Below, in pieces: positions 1-6,749 of a DNA stretch of 64,000 bases. The stretch comes from a virus, in the IMG/VR virus record IMGVR_UViG_3300025168_000077, positions 1 through 64,000 of that record. One strand, written 5' to 3'. Under the pieces are notes generated by a model. The model made no database searches. It was not told the origin of the DNA and saw nothing but the letters and a program-made list of their open reading frames with translations. Made by a program: the position numbers and the translations under genes. How positions within the stretch are numbered: the stretch's first letter is position 1; the number at the start of each line of letters is the position of its first letter.

Positions 1-313
1 CTACCTGCCTCCGCCATTCCCGCCTTCCCTCCCGGCATATCGCCGACGCCTGCGGTCCTGCCTTCCTGCCGTCCGGCTCTGCCGATCTGCCGTTCTGCCT
101 CCCGTCCTTCCTCCCGGCTCCGGCTCCGGCTATGCCTTCCCGCCTTCCCGCCTTCCTTCCGACGTCCGCCCCTCCGCCGGCGTTCACTTGCGCAACCACT
201 CAGCCAATAGCATCCGCTCCTGCCTCCGCCCCGGCGATACCTCCGATGCCATCCCGGCGCCGTCTCACCGCTTCCCCCGGCCATGCTTTCAAGTGTACGC
301 GTGAGCCGTCAAA
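1..313. repeat. C/T-rich low-complexity island, no gene seen
   Basis: About 300 bases are made of imperfect units such as CCTTCCCGCC, CTGCCTTCC and a doubled CTCCGG. The plus strand is mostly C and T, and GC content is clearly above the rest of the window. Short frames exist on both strands, but their products are only Pro/Ser/Arg or Gly/Arg runs without a ribosome site, so I do not call a gene. It lies beyond the terminator of the minus-strand operon and at the window edge. It may be repeat DNA near a genome end or packaging region; that is a guess. Confidence 0.5.
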
Positions 314-343
314 CAAAAAGGCCACCCCGTGAAGGGTGACCCT
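314..343 (-). terminator. Rho-independent terminator of the left minus-strand operon
   Basis: Read on the minus strand, GGTCACCC, a short TTCAC loop and GGGGTGGCC are followed by TTTTT. The stem has a mismatch but sits just downstream of the last minus-strand gene (stop at 392), which is the expected place. Confidence 0.65.
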
Positions 344-391
344 GTTTGCACAGTGGCTGTGCTACTTGAGCAGTTCGCCGATGTCGATCAA

Positions 392-490
392 TCAGCGGCG
401 CCACCCCCCGCGTGCCCGGTCCACCAAGTAGCAGAACTGTGCGCCGATGACGGCGAGGATGAACAGCTGAATCAAGAACACGTCAGGCAT
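392..490 (-). CDS. 32-residue single-TM membrane peptide
   Basis: This tiny frame encodes MPDVFLIQLFILAVIGAQFC and then YLVDRARGGWRR. Residues 4-23 form one clear hydrophobic helix and the tail is basic, which predicts an inner-membrane peptide with a cytoplasmic tail. Its ATG overlaps the stop of the upstream 71-residue gene by one base (TAATG), so it looks translationally coupled, and a terminator follows about 50 bases downstream. The function is unknown; a holin-like or membrane-signalling role is possible. The case rests on coupling, the hydrophobic pattern and the terminator position. Confidence 0.55.
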   Translation of the reverse strand: MPDVFLIQLFILAVIGAQFCYLVDRARGGWRR

Positions 491-705
491 TATGCCCCCC
501 AAACAAGTGAGGATTGAAACGCACTGAACATATTTCGCATATGTTCTTCCGCATCCGCGCGGCGTTGCCAATACCCCCGGTGATTAAGGGTGACGGTCTT
601 TCGACCCCTGTCGTATTCCCCCTGCGGTTCTTTGGCTTCGCGTACCTCAATGCACGCATCCACATAGTTTTTCAGTTGTTCAAGTTGGATAGGTGTGAGC
701 CTCAT
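490..705 (-). CDS. Hypothetical protein, 71 residues
   Basis: This is a small charged protein beginning MRLTPIQLEQLKNYVDAC, probably helical in its first half. I do not recognise a family. Its ATG overlaps the TGA of the 164-residue gene upstream (ATGA), and its own TAA overlaps the ATG of the 32-residue membrane peptide, so three genes form one coupled unit. The intergenic signals and a clear terminator support a real gene. Confidence 0.6.
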   Translation of the reverse strand: MRLTPIQLEQLKNYVDACIEVREAKEPQGEYDRGRKTVTLNHRGYWQRRADAEEHMRNMFSAFQSSLVWGA

Positions 706-1196
706 GATGCACCCCCCACCAGCGTCAAGCCGTGGCCGGTTACGTCGTCCTCGTCAGCGTCGAACGCGTTGAGGTCGTCGATCACGAGTGTACCCGCCCA
801 CTCCACCTTGCCACTGGCTCGCACCGTGGTGGTCTGCATGAGTGCATCCGCTACGTACAGCAACCGATCCCCGTGTGCGTGGTTCCGTTCCTCGCCCGAC
901 ATAATCAGGTCCAGCTGTCGAACCATGCAGTCGTACTCCGCTTGGGTCATCCGTTGAAGCGCCCAGTGGAGCACCGCAGTCATGGCCTTTTTGTTGACCG
1001 TGCTCCGCTCGTACTCGTAATCAGGTTGCTTGCTGACGTGTCCAGCTACCTCAACCATCCCCGCGACATAGTGCACGCCGGGCGTCAGTTCCTTAGCGGA
1101 CGCCTTGAGGATTGATCCCCCATCGGCGGCGTGTGGAGCCTTGAGAAGGGCGGCAGCGATGGCCGGTGCGATGTTGTTTGTGTTGTCGTTTTGCAT
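702..1196 (-). CDS. Hypothetical protein, 164 residues
   Basis: No family is recognised. The N terminus is Ala/Asn-rich, the middle contains a helical stretch around AMTAVLHWALQRMTQAEYDC, and the C terminus is acidic (NAFDADEDDVTGH). The ATG is preceded by AAGGAAAAAACGACC, the same ribosome-site context seen before the DUF932 gene (2285) and at 61802 and 46703. It lies downstream of the DUF932 gene after a gap with hairpins, and is coupled to the 71-residue gene by ATGA. Cytosolic; no signal peptide or TM segment. Confidence 0.7.
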   Translation of the reverse strand: MQNDNTNNIAPAIAAALLKAPHAADGGSILKASAKELTPGVHYVAGMVEVAGHVSKQPDYEYERSTVNKKAMTAVLHWALQRMTQAEYDCMVRQLDLIMSGEERNHAHGDRLLYVADALMQTTTVRASGKVEWAGTLVIDDLNAFDADEDDVTGHGLTLVGGAS

Positions 1197-1222
1197 GGTC
1201 GTTTTTTCCTTGTTTGAATAGT

Positions 1223-1322
1223 GAGCGTTCCGCTCGTCTTTAGTGTATTGCGTTGCGGTATAGGGCGCAACGACTTTCCGCCTAAGTGCGGATCTCAGGG
1301 GGCGGACACCGGGCCCGCCCCC
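1223..1322. promoter_or_regulatory. Three inverted repeats between two minus-strand genes
   Basis: The 138-base gap after the DUF932 stop has three perfect hairpins: GGGGGCGG/CCGCCCCC (1298-1305 and 1315-1322), CGTTGCG/CGCAACG (1251-1257 and 1266-1272) and GAGCG/CGCTC (about 1224-1235). The first has no T-run on either side, so it is not a classical terminator. They may be attenuation or processing structures, or operators, for the downstream 164-residue gene. Confidence 0.45.
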
Positions 1323-1334
1323 ATCGAACCGATC

Positions 1335-2285
1335 TCAGAACTCTTGGATCTCAAAGTTGAACGCGGGAATACCGGTCAAGCTACCGCCTGAGGCTTCCAC
1401 GGCTTCGGTCATGAAGTCCACACCTGCGGCGTCCTGAAACGCGTTGCGCGGGGTGCTGAGGTGGTTGGCACCGGTCAACGCTTGGTAACCGCTGAACAGG
1501 TTGCGCTGTCCGTGATCGTCGTGGAGTTGGCCCGAGTGGCATGCGCCCCAGTACTTACGGGCAGCGCTGGCCCGGTGCGGGGTCAGTAGGCCGCGACCCT
1601 GGAGGACACCCGAGAAGGCGTGGAACAAGTCGTCGGACATCGGGATCTCTCGGAGTCCCTCAACCCAGCCGATCCGTTTACGGGCGGCTTCGATCTTGCC
1701 CATGACCCCAACGCCCACATCATTGAGCGAGTCTGCGAACCGTTGAATTGCGTTGTGGGTATGCTTGATCTTAATGATCTGATCGGCGCTGATCATGCCG
1801 TTGGCACAAATAAACGTACCCTGTCCGATCCCCCACTCAACACAGATCGTCCCGTTGTAGCTGGACCGGAACACCACTTCGATCAGCATGCCCGGTACGC
1901 CCGACTCCCAAGCGATCCGACCGTACATTTGAGATCCCGCGTTAGCTCCACCATTGAGCGCGTACGTTTCATAGACGGGATCCGATCCGAGCAAGCCCGA
2001 TACCACATCGCGCAGGTGGTCGATCGGTGTGGCGTAGGCGATCGCGTTGTACACGAGGTTTCCTGTCTTGGGGTGGTAGGTCGACTCGGGGACGGGGACC
2101 GCGCATACGTCCTGATAGGTAACTACCTTTGCGTTGCTACCAACGGTGCACAGCGTGCGGTGTTGAGACGCTCCCGACGGTGGAGGGGCGGGGACGGCCC
2201 GACGGAGTGAGCTGTCCACCCGAGCGAGGGCCATGGGGGTGATCAGTGAGCGGATGGCTGTCGTGGTTGCAGTTTGAGTTTGCAT
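1335..2285 (-). CDS. DUF932 family phage/plasmid protein
   Basis: The 316-residue product matches the general pattern of DUF932 (phage/plasmid-like TIGR03299) proteins: the segment GNLVYNAIAYATPIDHL, the ETYALNGGA turn, and a long C-terminal helical region. DUF932 proteins are common in phages and plasmids and have no settled function. I chose ATG 2285 because it follows GGAAAAACGAC and a sigma70-like promoter lies about 50 bases upstream; an earlier in-frame start at 2390 would run through that promoter. It is the first gene of the left minus-strand operon and diverges from the plus-strand gene at 3018. The N-terminal 30 residues are Thr/Ala-rich. Confidence 0.72.
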   Translation of the reverse strand: MQTQTATTTAIRSLITPMALARVDSSLRRAVPAPPPSGASQHRTLCTVGSNAKVVTYQDVCAVPVPESTYHPKTGNLVYNAIAYATPIDHLRDVVSGLLGSDPVYETYALNGGANAGSQMYGRIAWESGVPGMLIEVVFRSSYNGTICVEWGIGQGTFICANGMISADQIIKIKHTHNAIQRFADSLNDVGVGVMGKIEAARKRIGWVEGLREIPMSDDLFHAFSGVLQGRGLLTPHRASAARKYWGACHSGQLHDDHGQRNLFSGYQALTGANHLSTPRNAFQDAAGVDFMTEAVEASGGSLTGIPAFNFEIQEF

Positions 2286-2337
2286 GTCGTTTTTCCAGTG
2301 GGCCCGTTGGCCCGGTTGAGCTGAAGTGCTCCACTCC

Positions 2338-2366
2338 GTTTTACCGCAGTGGAATCTCGGGGTCAA
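2338..2366 (-). promoter_or_regulatory. Predicted sigma70 promoter for the left minus operon
   Basis: On the minus strand, TTGACC (2366-2361) and TAAAAC (2343-2338) are separated by 17 bases. The start codon follows 53 bases downstream. Confidence 0.5.
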
Positions 2367-2390
2367 CCACTTTCTTTTGTTATTTTGCAA

Positions 2391-3017
2391 GTTAGTTTCT
2401 AATCGCTGTACGTCTCTGCATTTGAGAGGTCAGCGCCTCAACCACGCAGCTATCTGGTATTGGTTCCCTTATGGTATGCCTTCCCGCGAGTAAGTAAAAG
2501 GCGGACATAAAATGTCCGATTCTCACAGGCTGCGTTCTGACTCGCTTTCTGTGTCATCGCATAGGGTACATATTCCGAAGCGGTATAGACCCCATAGCGA
2601 GCGGTCCAGAGCTATAGGCATGTCAAGACTTACGACCGCAGTCTACCGCTTAGTAGGTTAGACAACTTGCAACCTGACGCGACCACTCCCGCGATCCGGT
2701 GCCCGATGCTTGGGGGCTTGGGGGCTTGGGGGTTGACGAGCCGAACCGATGGGGAATTGATCGACCCTCCCGCGCGCGGGGAAGAGGGGCCGCCACGCTG
2801 ACCAGTGGAATCAACCCGCCACGCGTCGCACGCCTCAGGGCCGGTCCGCCTGTCCGCCATCGTAGAATCATCGAGACACCCCCCACCCCCCCGATTTGGC
2901 CGACGTAGGGTCCCAACCGCAGGGACCGTTCTGCGCACGAGAGGTATTTTTCAAAACACCTTACCAGTGCGGAATAACCAATAATGAGTTATGCTGTTCG
3001 CGACTACAGGAGAGCGT
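2391..3017. other. Divergent intergenic control region with palindrome and G/C runs
   Basis: This stretch of about 630 bases carries no convincing gene. It contains a perfect palindrome CGGACAT-AAA-ATGTCCG (2502-2518), three tandem CTTGGGGG units with G5 runs at 2712-2716, 2720-2724 and 2728-2732, and a C6-A-C7 run at 2879-2892. Its composition is more GC-rich than its flanks from about 2680 to 2930. It separates the minus operon (2285) from the plus operon (3018), so it should hold promoters for both. A replication origin or site-specific regulatory region is possible but not shown. Confidence 0.55.
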
Positions 3018-3614
3018 ATGTCAAAAGATGGAACACTCCGTTTGAATCTCGAACCCGAGCTTCTCAAACGGATCGACAAGTTGATTGAGCCCGTGTCCAC
3101 ATCGGTCGCGGTTCAAGAGTTGGGAACCCGTGTCAGTCGGCACTTGGTGTCTCGCATTGCGTTGTTGCGTGGGATTCGTCTCATGGAGCAGCAGTACAGC
3201 GAAGGCACGGAGATTGTGGCTCACGAGAAACCGGTGGTAGCGAAACCAGTGGTGGAGTCTTCGGTGGAGGCAGAGCCCGCTAAGCCGGTAGAGAAGGCGC
3301 CGGAGCTAGACGTGGTGTACGACGACAACGGGTTCATCAAGAAGCCCGATGGTTGGGACTTATGGACAGCAAGTTCTGTCCCTGCGGGACACCAGGAGAT
3401 GCACAGTTACTACGAGGCTAATGGGTGGGGTCGGTACACGGGTAAGTCCGGTAAAGAGGTGATCTCGTTTTACTGGTGCAAGGATCCGTCTTTGCACGAG
3501 ATTCCTGTGTACGACGGTTTAGACAAGGGCGGTAAGAAGGTGATGATTCAGAAAACGCCTTACGGACCCGGTCACATGATTCCCCACGGATACGGGGCGC
3601 AAGGAGCAACATGA
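3018..3614 (+). CDS. Probable ribbon-helix-helix DNA-binding protein
   Basis: The N terminus (SKDGTLRLNLEPELLKRIDK) resembles the strand plus first helix of ribbon-helix-helix regulators, and a second Arg-rich helix follows around residues 38-60 (VSRHLVSRIALLRGIRLMEQ). A Glu/Pro/Lys linker leads to an unrecognised C-terminal region rich in Trp and Tyr (residues 110-198). The 198-residue start at ATG 3018 is chosen because ACAGGAGAGCGT precedes it; an in-frame ATG at 2991 lacks a ribosome site. First gene of the rightward operon, it may autoregulate or act in the divergent region upstream. The RHH call is from pattern only. Confidence 0.6.
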   Translation: MSKDGTLRLNLEPELLKRIDKLIEPVSTSVAVQELGTRVSRHLVSRIALLRGIRLMEQQYSEGTEIVAHEKPVVAKPVVESSVEAEPAKPVEKAPELDVVYDDNGFIKKPDGWDLWTASSVPAGHQEMHSYYEANGWGRYTGKSGKEVISFYWCKDPSLHEIPVYDGLDKGGKKVMIQKTPYGPGHMIPHGYGAQGAT

Positions 3615-3949
3615 ATAACGACACACACCCTGACCAGGTAAAAGCCTGGATTCAATCTTGGAACCCTGAAGCGCTGCTCATGGATGGCTTTGATGCTGCT
3701 CTTGTTGGCGCGGCATCGCGCCCTGACTTTGGCATGGTTGCTGTTTATGACCGCGATCTCTGCATTGATGTTCTTGTTGACCAAGGCATGTCCAAGGACG
3801 ACGCTGTGGAGTACTTTGAGTACACCTGTGAGCAATCGTACATGGGCCCCGGCACTCCCATTGTTGGTTGCTTTAACTTTGATGACATTAGCCTTTCTGA
3901 TGCTCGTTCGTTCTTGTCTGAAGCAGCTGAACAACGCGGGGAGGAGTAG
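3611..3949 (+). CDS. Small acidic protein, 112 residues
   Basis: The product is acidic and begins MNNDTHPDQVKAWIQSWNPE. The central segment GMSKDDAVEYFEYTCEQSYM and the following GPGTPIVGCFN resemble small acidic phage proteins of unknown role seen in many environmental phages; I name no family. The ATG overlaps the preceding stop (ATGA), so it is coupled to the RHH-like gene. Confidence 0.65.
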   Translation: MNNDTHPDQVKAWIQSWNPEALLMDGFDAALVGAASRPDFGMVAVYDRDLCIDVLVDQGMSKDDAVEYFEYTCEQSYMGPGTPIVGCFNFDDISLSDARSFLSEAAEQRGEE

Positions 3950-3951
3950 TC

Positions 3952-4137
3952 ATGCCCTTGTACGTGTACAAATGCGAGGACTGCGGGAAGAGAGTTGAGA
4001 TACTCCAACCGTTCGATGCCCCGATACCAAACTGTGAGCAGTGCCTCTGCCAGATGAAAAAGCAGATTGCGATGACAAGCTTTGCTCTAAAGGGCGGCGG
4101 TTGGGCCAAAGACAACTACGGTCTGAAGAATGACTAA
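3952..4137 (+). CDS. FmdB-type zinc ribbon protein
   Basis: The 61-residue product starts MPLYVYKCEDCGKRVEILQ and has a second Cys pair (CEQCLC) near residues 28-33, the CxxC...CxxC layout of FmdB/putative regulatory zinc ribbons. Such ribbons bind one zinc and are often attached to regulators or nucleic-acid enzymes; the role in phages is unknown. A strong ribosome site (GGGGAGGAG) precedes the ATG. Confidence 0.75.
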   Translation: MPLYVYKCEDCGKRVEILQPFDAPIPNCEQCLCQMKKQIAMTSFALKGGGWAKDNYGLKND

Positions 4138-4255
4138 GGTGATCGAGTTGTTCCGTCGGTGCTGCATTGAATGCTGTCACATGTGGTTCGTTAAACTCGA
4201 CTGTCCTGAGTGCGGGGCGCCAGGTGAGCCCATCAACGCATTGCGTCAATCTTGA
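4130..4255 (+). CDS. 41-residue Cys-rich mini zinc finger
   Basis: The frame encodes MTKVIELFRRCCIECCHMWF followed by VKLDCPECGAPGEPINALRQS. Two Cys clusters (CCIECC and CPEC) suggest one zinc site. It overlaps the end of the FmdB-like gene by eight bases (ATGACTAA) and overlaps the 3' end of the convergent minus-strand gene at 4233-4255. Too short to assign a family; accepted on the Cys pattern and coupling. Confidence 0.5.
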   Translation: MTKVIELFRRCCIECCHMWFVKLDCPECGAPGEPINALRQS

Positions 4256-4538
4256 GTTTGAGGATCTCGTTCTCTCGTTTGACGTAGTCGACTTCTACTT
4301 TGAGCCCTGCAACTTCCGTCATCAAGTCGATGATTTGTTGCAGGTGCTCGTCTCTTTCTTCTTCGAGCTTCTCGACTCTTTTGATGAGGTCGTCTCGGTA
4401 AAGAGCCTGCTCAGCTTTCTCTTCTTTCTGAACCTCTCGCTTTTGCTTCAGCATGAACTCATAGAACTTAAACGCGCCAGCACTCACCGCGCCTGTAACA
4501 ACGGCGACAAGTGCGGCAGTGGCAGTTGGTTTATCCAC
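4233..4538 (-). CDS. Single-TM coiled-coil protein (spanin/holin-like architecture)
   Basis: Residues 6-24 (TATAALVAVVTGAVSAGAF) form one TM helix, followed by about 75 charged residues with heptad-like Leu/Ile/Val spacing (KRVEKLEEERDEHLQQIIDL). One N-terminal anchor with a long coiled coil is the shape of inner-membrane spanins and of some phage membrane accessory proteins, so a lysis role is possible. It overlaps the start region of the minus-strand multi-TM gene and the end of a plus-strand mini gene. 101 residues. Confidence 0.6.
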   Translation of the reverse strand: MDKPTATAALVAVVTGAVSAGAFKFYEFMLKQKREVQKEEKAEQALYRDDLIKRVEKLEEERDEHLQQIIDLMTEVAGLKVEVDYVKRENEILKLKIDAMR

Positions 4539-4950
4539 GGAGATCCTTGTGCATTACTTCCATACGCATTTTAACGTATATCCAAACCCACAGGGTAAAG
4601 TAGACGCCTGTAACCACAAGGCTGCGCCCAACTTCGCCGGCTGCAAACTCAGGGTCACTGAACACGTTGACCAAGAATCGGGTGGTCGAAAAGATGTACA
4701 GCATCAAGTATGTACCAACGAATCGGGAGCAGGACCGGATGTTGGGAAGACTGAACAACATGCCGAGAGCCACCACAAAGTACAGACAGTACTGAAAGTA
4801 GGCCCACTCGTTGCCCCCATCGAGGGCCTCGCCGTAGCTCATCCAAAGCACACGGTTGTTGGCAAGGTCAGCGATGTTCCAGAACAACAGAAGGGGTCCG
4901 TAGTCGTGGTAGACCAGGATGTCTTTGTATGCTTTGAAGAAACTTCTCAT
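4531..4950 (-). CDS. Multi-TM membrane protein
   Basis: The 139-residue product has about three to four hydrophobic segments: residues 18-40, 50-68, 72-92 and 112-130 (for example YCLYFVVALGMLFSL). No family is recognised. ATG 4950 follows a weak GGTGG; a TTG start at 4968 is possible. It is followed by, and overlaps, the coiled-coil TM gene. The pair is a two-gene minus-strand insertion in a plus-strand cluster and could be a holin-like unit or an exclusion/immunity factor; the sequence does not decide. Confidence 0.55.
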   Translation of the reverse strand: MRSFFKAYKDILVYHDYGPLLLFWNIADLANNRVLWMSYGEALDGGNEWAYFQYCLYFVVALGMLFSLPNIRSCSRFVGTYLMLYIFSTTRFLVNVFSDPEFAAGEVGRSLVVTGVYFTLWVWIYVKMRMEVMHKDLRG

Positions 4951-4986
4951 TGAACCACCGTTACCCAATCATAACTTGGAGTCAGC

Positions 4987-5481
4987 ATGCCTGATCATTC
5001 CTTAGACGACATCGTCCATTCCATCCAATCAGCTGTCATTGCAGCCACCGACATCGCAGAAAGGCACGAACTCGATTCAATCACCAGCGAGGAGTTTTGG
5101 GAGTTAAAGGTAGATGCACAGGGGGACCCAATCACCGATGATGACGGAAGACACATATATGCACCTCGCATGGTCGTTATGGAAATCCCAACATGGGAAG
5201 ATGGAGCACTGGTACCAAAAAGAGTTCCGGTCCCCCTCCAGTCGCTCACGACGGGTCAAAGCTTGCGTGTGGATACGCTTGAAGTGGAGATGTCTGTTGA
5301 GATCTCTGGGCTTACGGCGGATAGCAAAAAAGGTAAGTTGATGGTGCGTCCCTGCGCCAACACGCCATCGTGGTTCAAAAAAGAAAGCAATGCTGCTAAA
5401 CTCAAGCTGGTTTTCAAGGGCAGTGAACCGCCCGAAGGTTATGCAAGAATCGACGACCAGCTAATCAAGCTGCTTCCATAG
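4987..5481 (+). CDS. Divergent DUF2589-like protein
   Basis: The 164-residue product shares the layout of its neighbour: an N-terminal helix, a central segment VPVPLQSLTTGQSLRVDTLE that parallels VPLLAIINTPSLSVKEAEVR in the next gene, a beta-rich core, and a C-terminal PPEGYARIDDQLIKLLP that matches PPEGLMKVLDMLNDAIAP. DUF2589 has no known function. It is probably a diverged paralogue. No signal peptide or TM. Only 9 bases separate it from the second copy, implying a joint role, perhaps as a heteromeric assembly (inference). Confidence 0.6.
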   Translation: MPDHSLDDIVHSIQSAVIAATDIAERHELDSITSEEFWELKVDAQGDPITDDDGRHIYAPRMVVMEIPTWEDGALVPKRVPVPLQSLTTGQSLRVDTLEVEMSVEISGLTADSKKGKLMVRPCANTPSWFKKESNAAKLKLVFKGSEPPEGYARIDDQLIKLLP

Positions 5482-5490
5482 GAGCCACTC

Positions 5491-6096
5491 ATGGCAGATC
5501 AACTCGTAAACATGTCATCCCAGTTCGGTGGTCTCCCCATGGACCAACTGATTGGTGGTCCACTCAAAGCCGCCTGTAGTGCACAGACACTGCTTGCCAA
5601 GGCCTCTAGCGACTTCATCATGGATGTCGGTCTTGATACGGATGCAACAGGTAAGGTGATGTCTGCCCGAACGGTGGACTTCAGTTTCAATAAGCCAGTG
5701 CAAGATGCTGATGGAACCACCAAGATGGAGAAGGTGGACTTGCAAGTTCCACTGCTCGCCATCATCAACACTCCGAGTCTTTCCGTAAAGGAAGCCGAGG
5801 TCCGCTTCACCATGGAAGTGAAGTCGTCTACTTCCAGCAAGACCACATCAGACAGTAAGGCAGACCTCACAGCTAAGGCCAAGTACAACGCGGGTCTGTT
5901 CAGCTGCGAAGTCACTGTTCACGGCTCTGTGGCCAACCACAGCGAGAACAGCCGCAAGAGCGACAACAGCGCCAAGTACGACGTTAAGGTCGTGGCTCGT
6001 GACGATGGACCCCCAGAAGGCCTTATGAAGGTACTGGACATGCTTAACGATGCAATCGCGCCTACCCAGGGTGTGCCTGCTCCTGCTAAGAAGTAG
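5491..6096 (+). CDS. DUF2589 family protein
   Basis: The 201-residue product follows the DUF2589 pattern: an N-terminal segment DQLIGGPLKAACSAQTLLA, a FIMDVGL motif, the PLLAIINTPSLSV strand region, a Ser/Lys/Thr-rich stretch (SSTSSKTTSDSKADL), and a final YDVKVVARDDGPPEGLMKVL. The family is mostly bacterial, with unknown function; finding two copies in a phage is uncommon in my experience. GGAGCC before the ATG serves as the ribosome site. Cytosolic. Confidence 0.75.
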   Translation: MADQLVNMSSQFGGLPMDQLIGGPLKAACSAQTLLAKASSDFIMDVGLDTDATGKVMSARTVDFSFNKPVQDADGTTKMEKVDLQVPLLAIINTPSLSVKEAEVRFTMEVKSSTSSKTTSDSKADLTAKAKYNAGLFSCEVTVHGSVANHSENSRKSDNSAKYDVKVVARDDGPPEGLMKVLDMLNDAIAPTQGVPAPAKK

Positions 6097-6098
6097 TC

Positions 6099-6611
6099 GT
6101 GGCTAAGCCTCAAACAACGCTTGAGCGGATGCAGCAAAACGTTGCGCAAATCGCCCAAGAGCGAAGGCAGCTAGCTGAAAATAAGAAGCGTAAGGACGCG
6201 ATTGCTCTTGATGAGCTAGAGTCTCTGTCGCCGACAGCAGAACAACAGCAGTATTCTCAGTTGGTGGATTTGATTACGCAGCGTGACTCGAATGCGTCTA
6301 CTGAGTCTGAGCCTGCTCCGGGTCCACTCGATTCGATGGAAGAAAACATAGAATCCATAGGTGAGCAGTTTCTTCCGAAGGGTAAAGGTGCGACTTCTGA
6401 AGATCGTAGAGACCGACGGGAAGCTAGAACATTAAACAGGGATTCGCTTAAGGAGCTGGCTGCGGCTGGATTTAAAGGCCGACGGGCTTCTGGGATTCAG
6501 TCCGTCATGAAAAACTCATCTGAGATGCCTGACACAGGACCCTCGGGCGGTGCCGGGATGTCGCTGACAACTAATCCTGGTCGCCCAAGCCGTCCGCGTA
6601 AACCCGAGTAG
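6099..6611 (+). CDS. Hypothetical charged protein, 170 residues
   Basis: GTG start two bases after the DUF2589 stop. The protein is hydrophilic with a helical N-terminal half (LERMQQNVAQIAQERRQLAE), a Glu/Ser/Pro-rich middle, and a basic Gly/Arg/Pro tail, so it is probably partly disordered. No family recognised. It ends the rightward operon, just before a strong terminator. Confidence 0.55.
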   Translation: MAKPQTTLERMQQNVAQIAQERRQLAENKKRKDAIALDELESLSPTAEQQQYSQLVDLITQRDSNASTESEPAPGPLDSMEENIESIGEQFLPKGKGATSEDRRDRREARTLNRDSLKELAAAGFKGRRASGIQSVMKNSSEMPDTGPSGGAGMSLTTNPGRPSRPRKPE

Positions 6612-6617
6612 GTGTTA

Positions 6618-6724
6618 CAGGTAGCTTGACCGCAAGGTCTCGCTATGTGGGGTTGGGGTTTCCCAACGCTCTCTCCTACAAAGTGTGGCCCCACTCGGTA
6701 TGGGTGTACCGGGTGGGGCCTTTT
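6618..6724 (+). terminator. Strong terminator preceded by two more hairpins
   Basis: The terminator stem GGCCCCAC (6687-6694) pairs with GTGGGGCC (6713-6720), with an inner CGGT/ACCG extension, and is followed by TTTT. Upstream are GACC-GCAA-GGTC with a GNRA-type tetraloop (about 6628-6639) and GTTGGG/CCCAAC (about 6652-6666). It separates convergent operons ending at 6611 (plus) and 6750 (minus). The 138-base gap has no gene. Confidence 0.8.
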
Positions 6725-6749
6725 GTACAGCGAACGGGGAATAGCTGTA

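Noticed and set aside
1-330. Small frames in the left C/T-rich island
   Set aside because: Low complexity, no ribosome site and no resemblance to phage proteins.
1620-2210. Long plus-strand frame opposite the DUF932 gene
   Set aside because: It is antisense to a recognised family, has no ribosome site and an unnatural composition.
2395-2460. tRNA-like stretch on the minus strand (TAGCTGCGTGGTTGAGGC and a CTC-containing loop)
   Set aside because: The D-arm and a 7-base anticodon-like loop can be drawn, but the anticodon stem has mismatches and there is no TTCRA T-loop or acceptor pairing.
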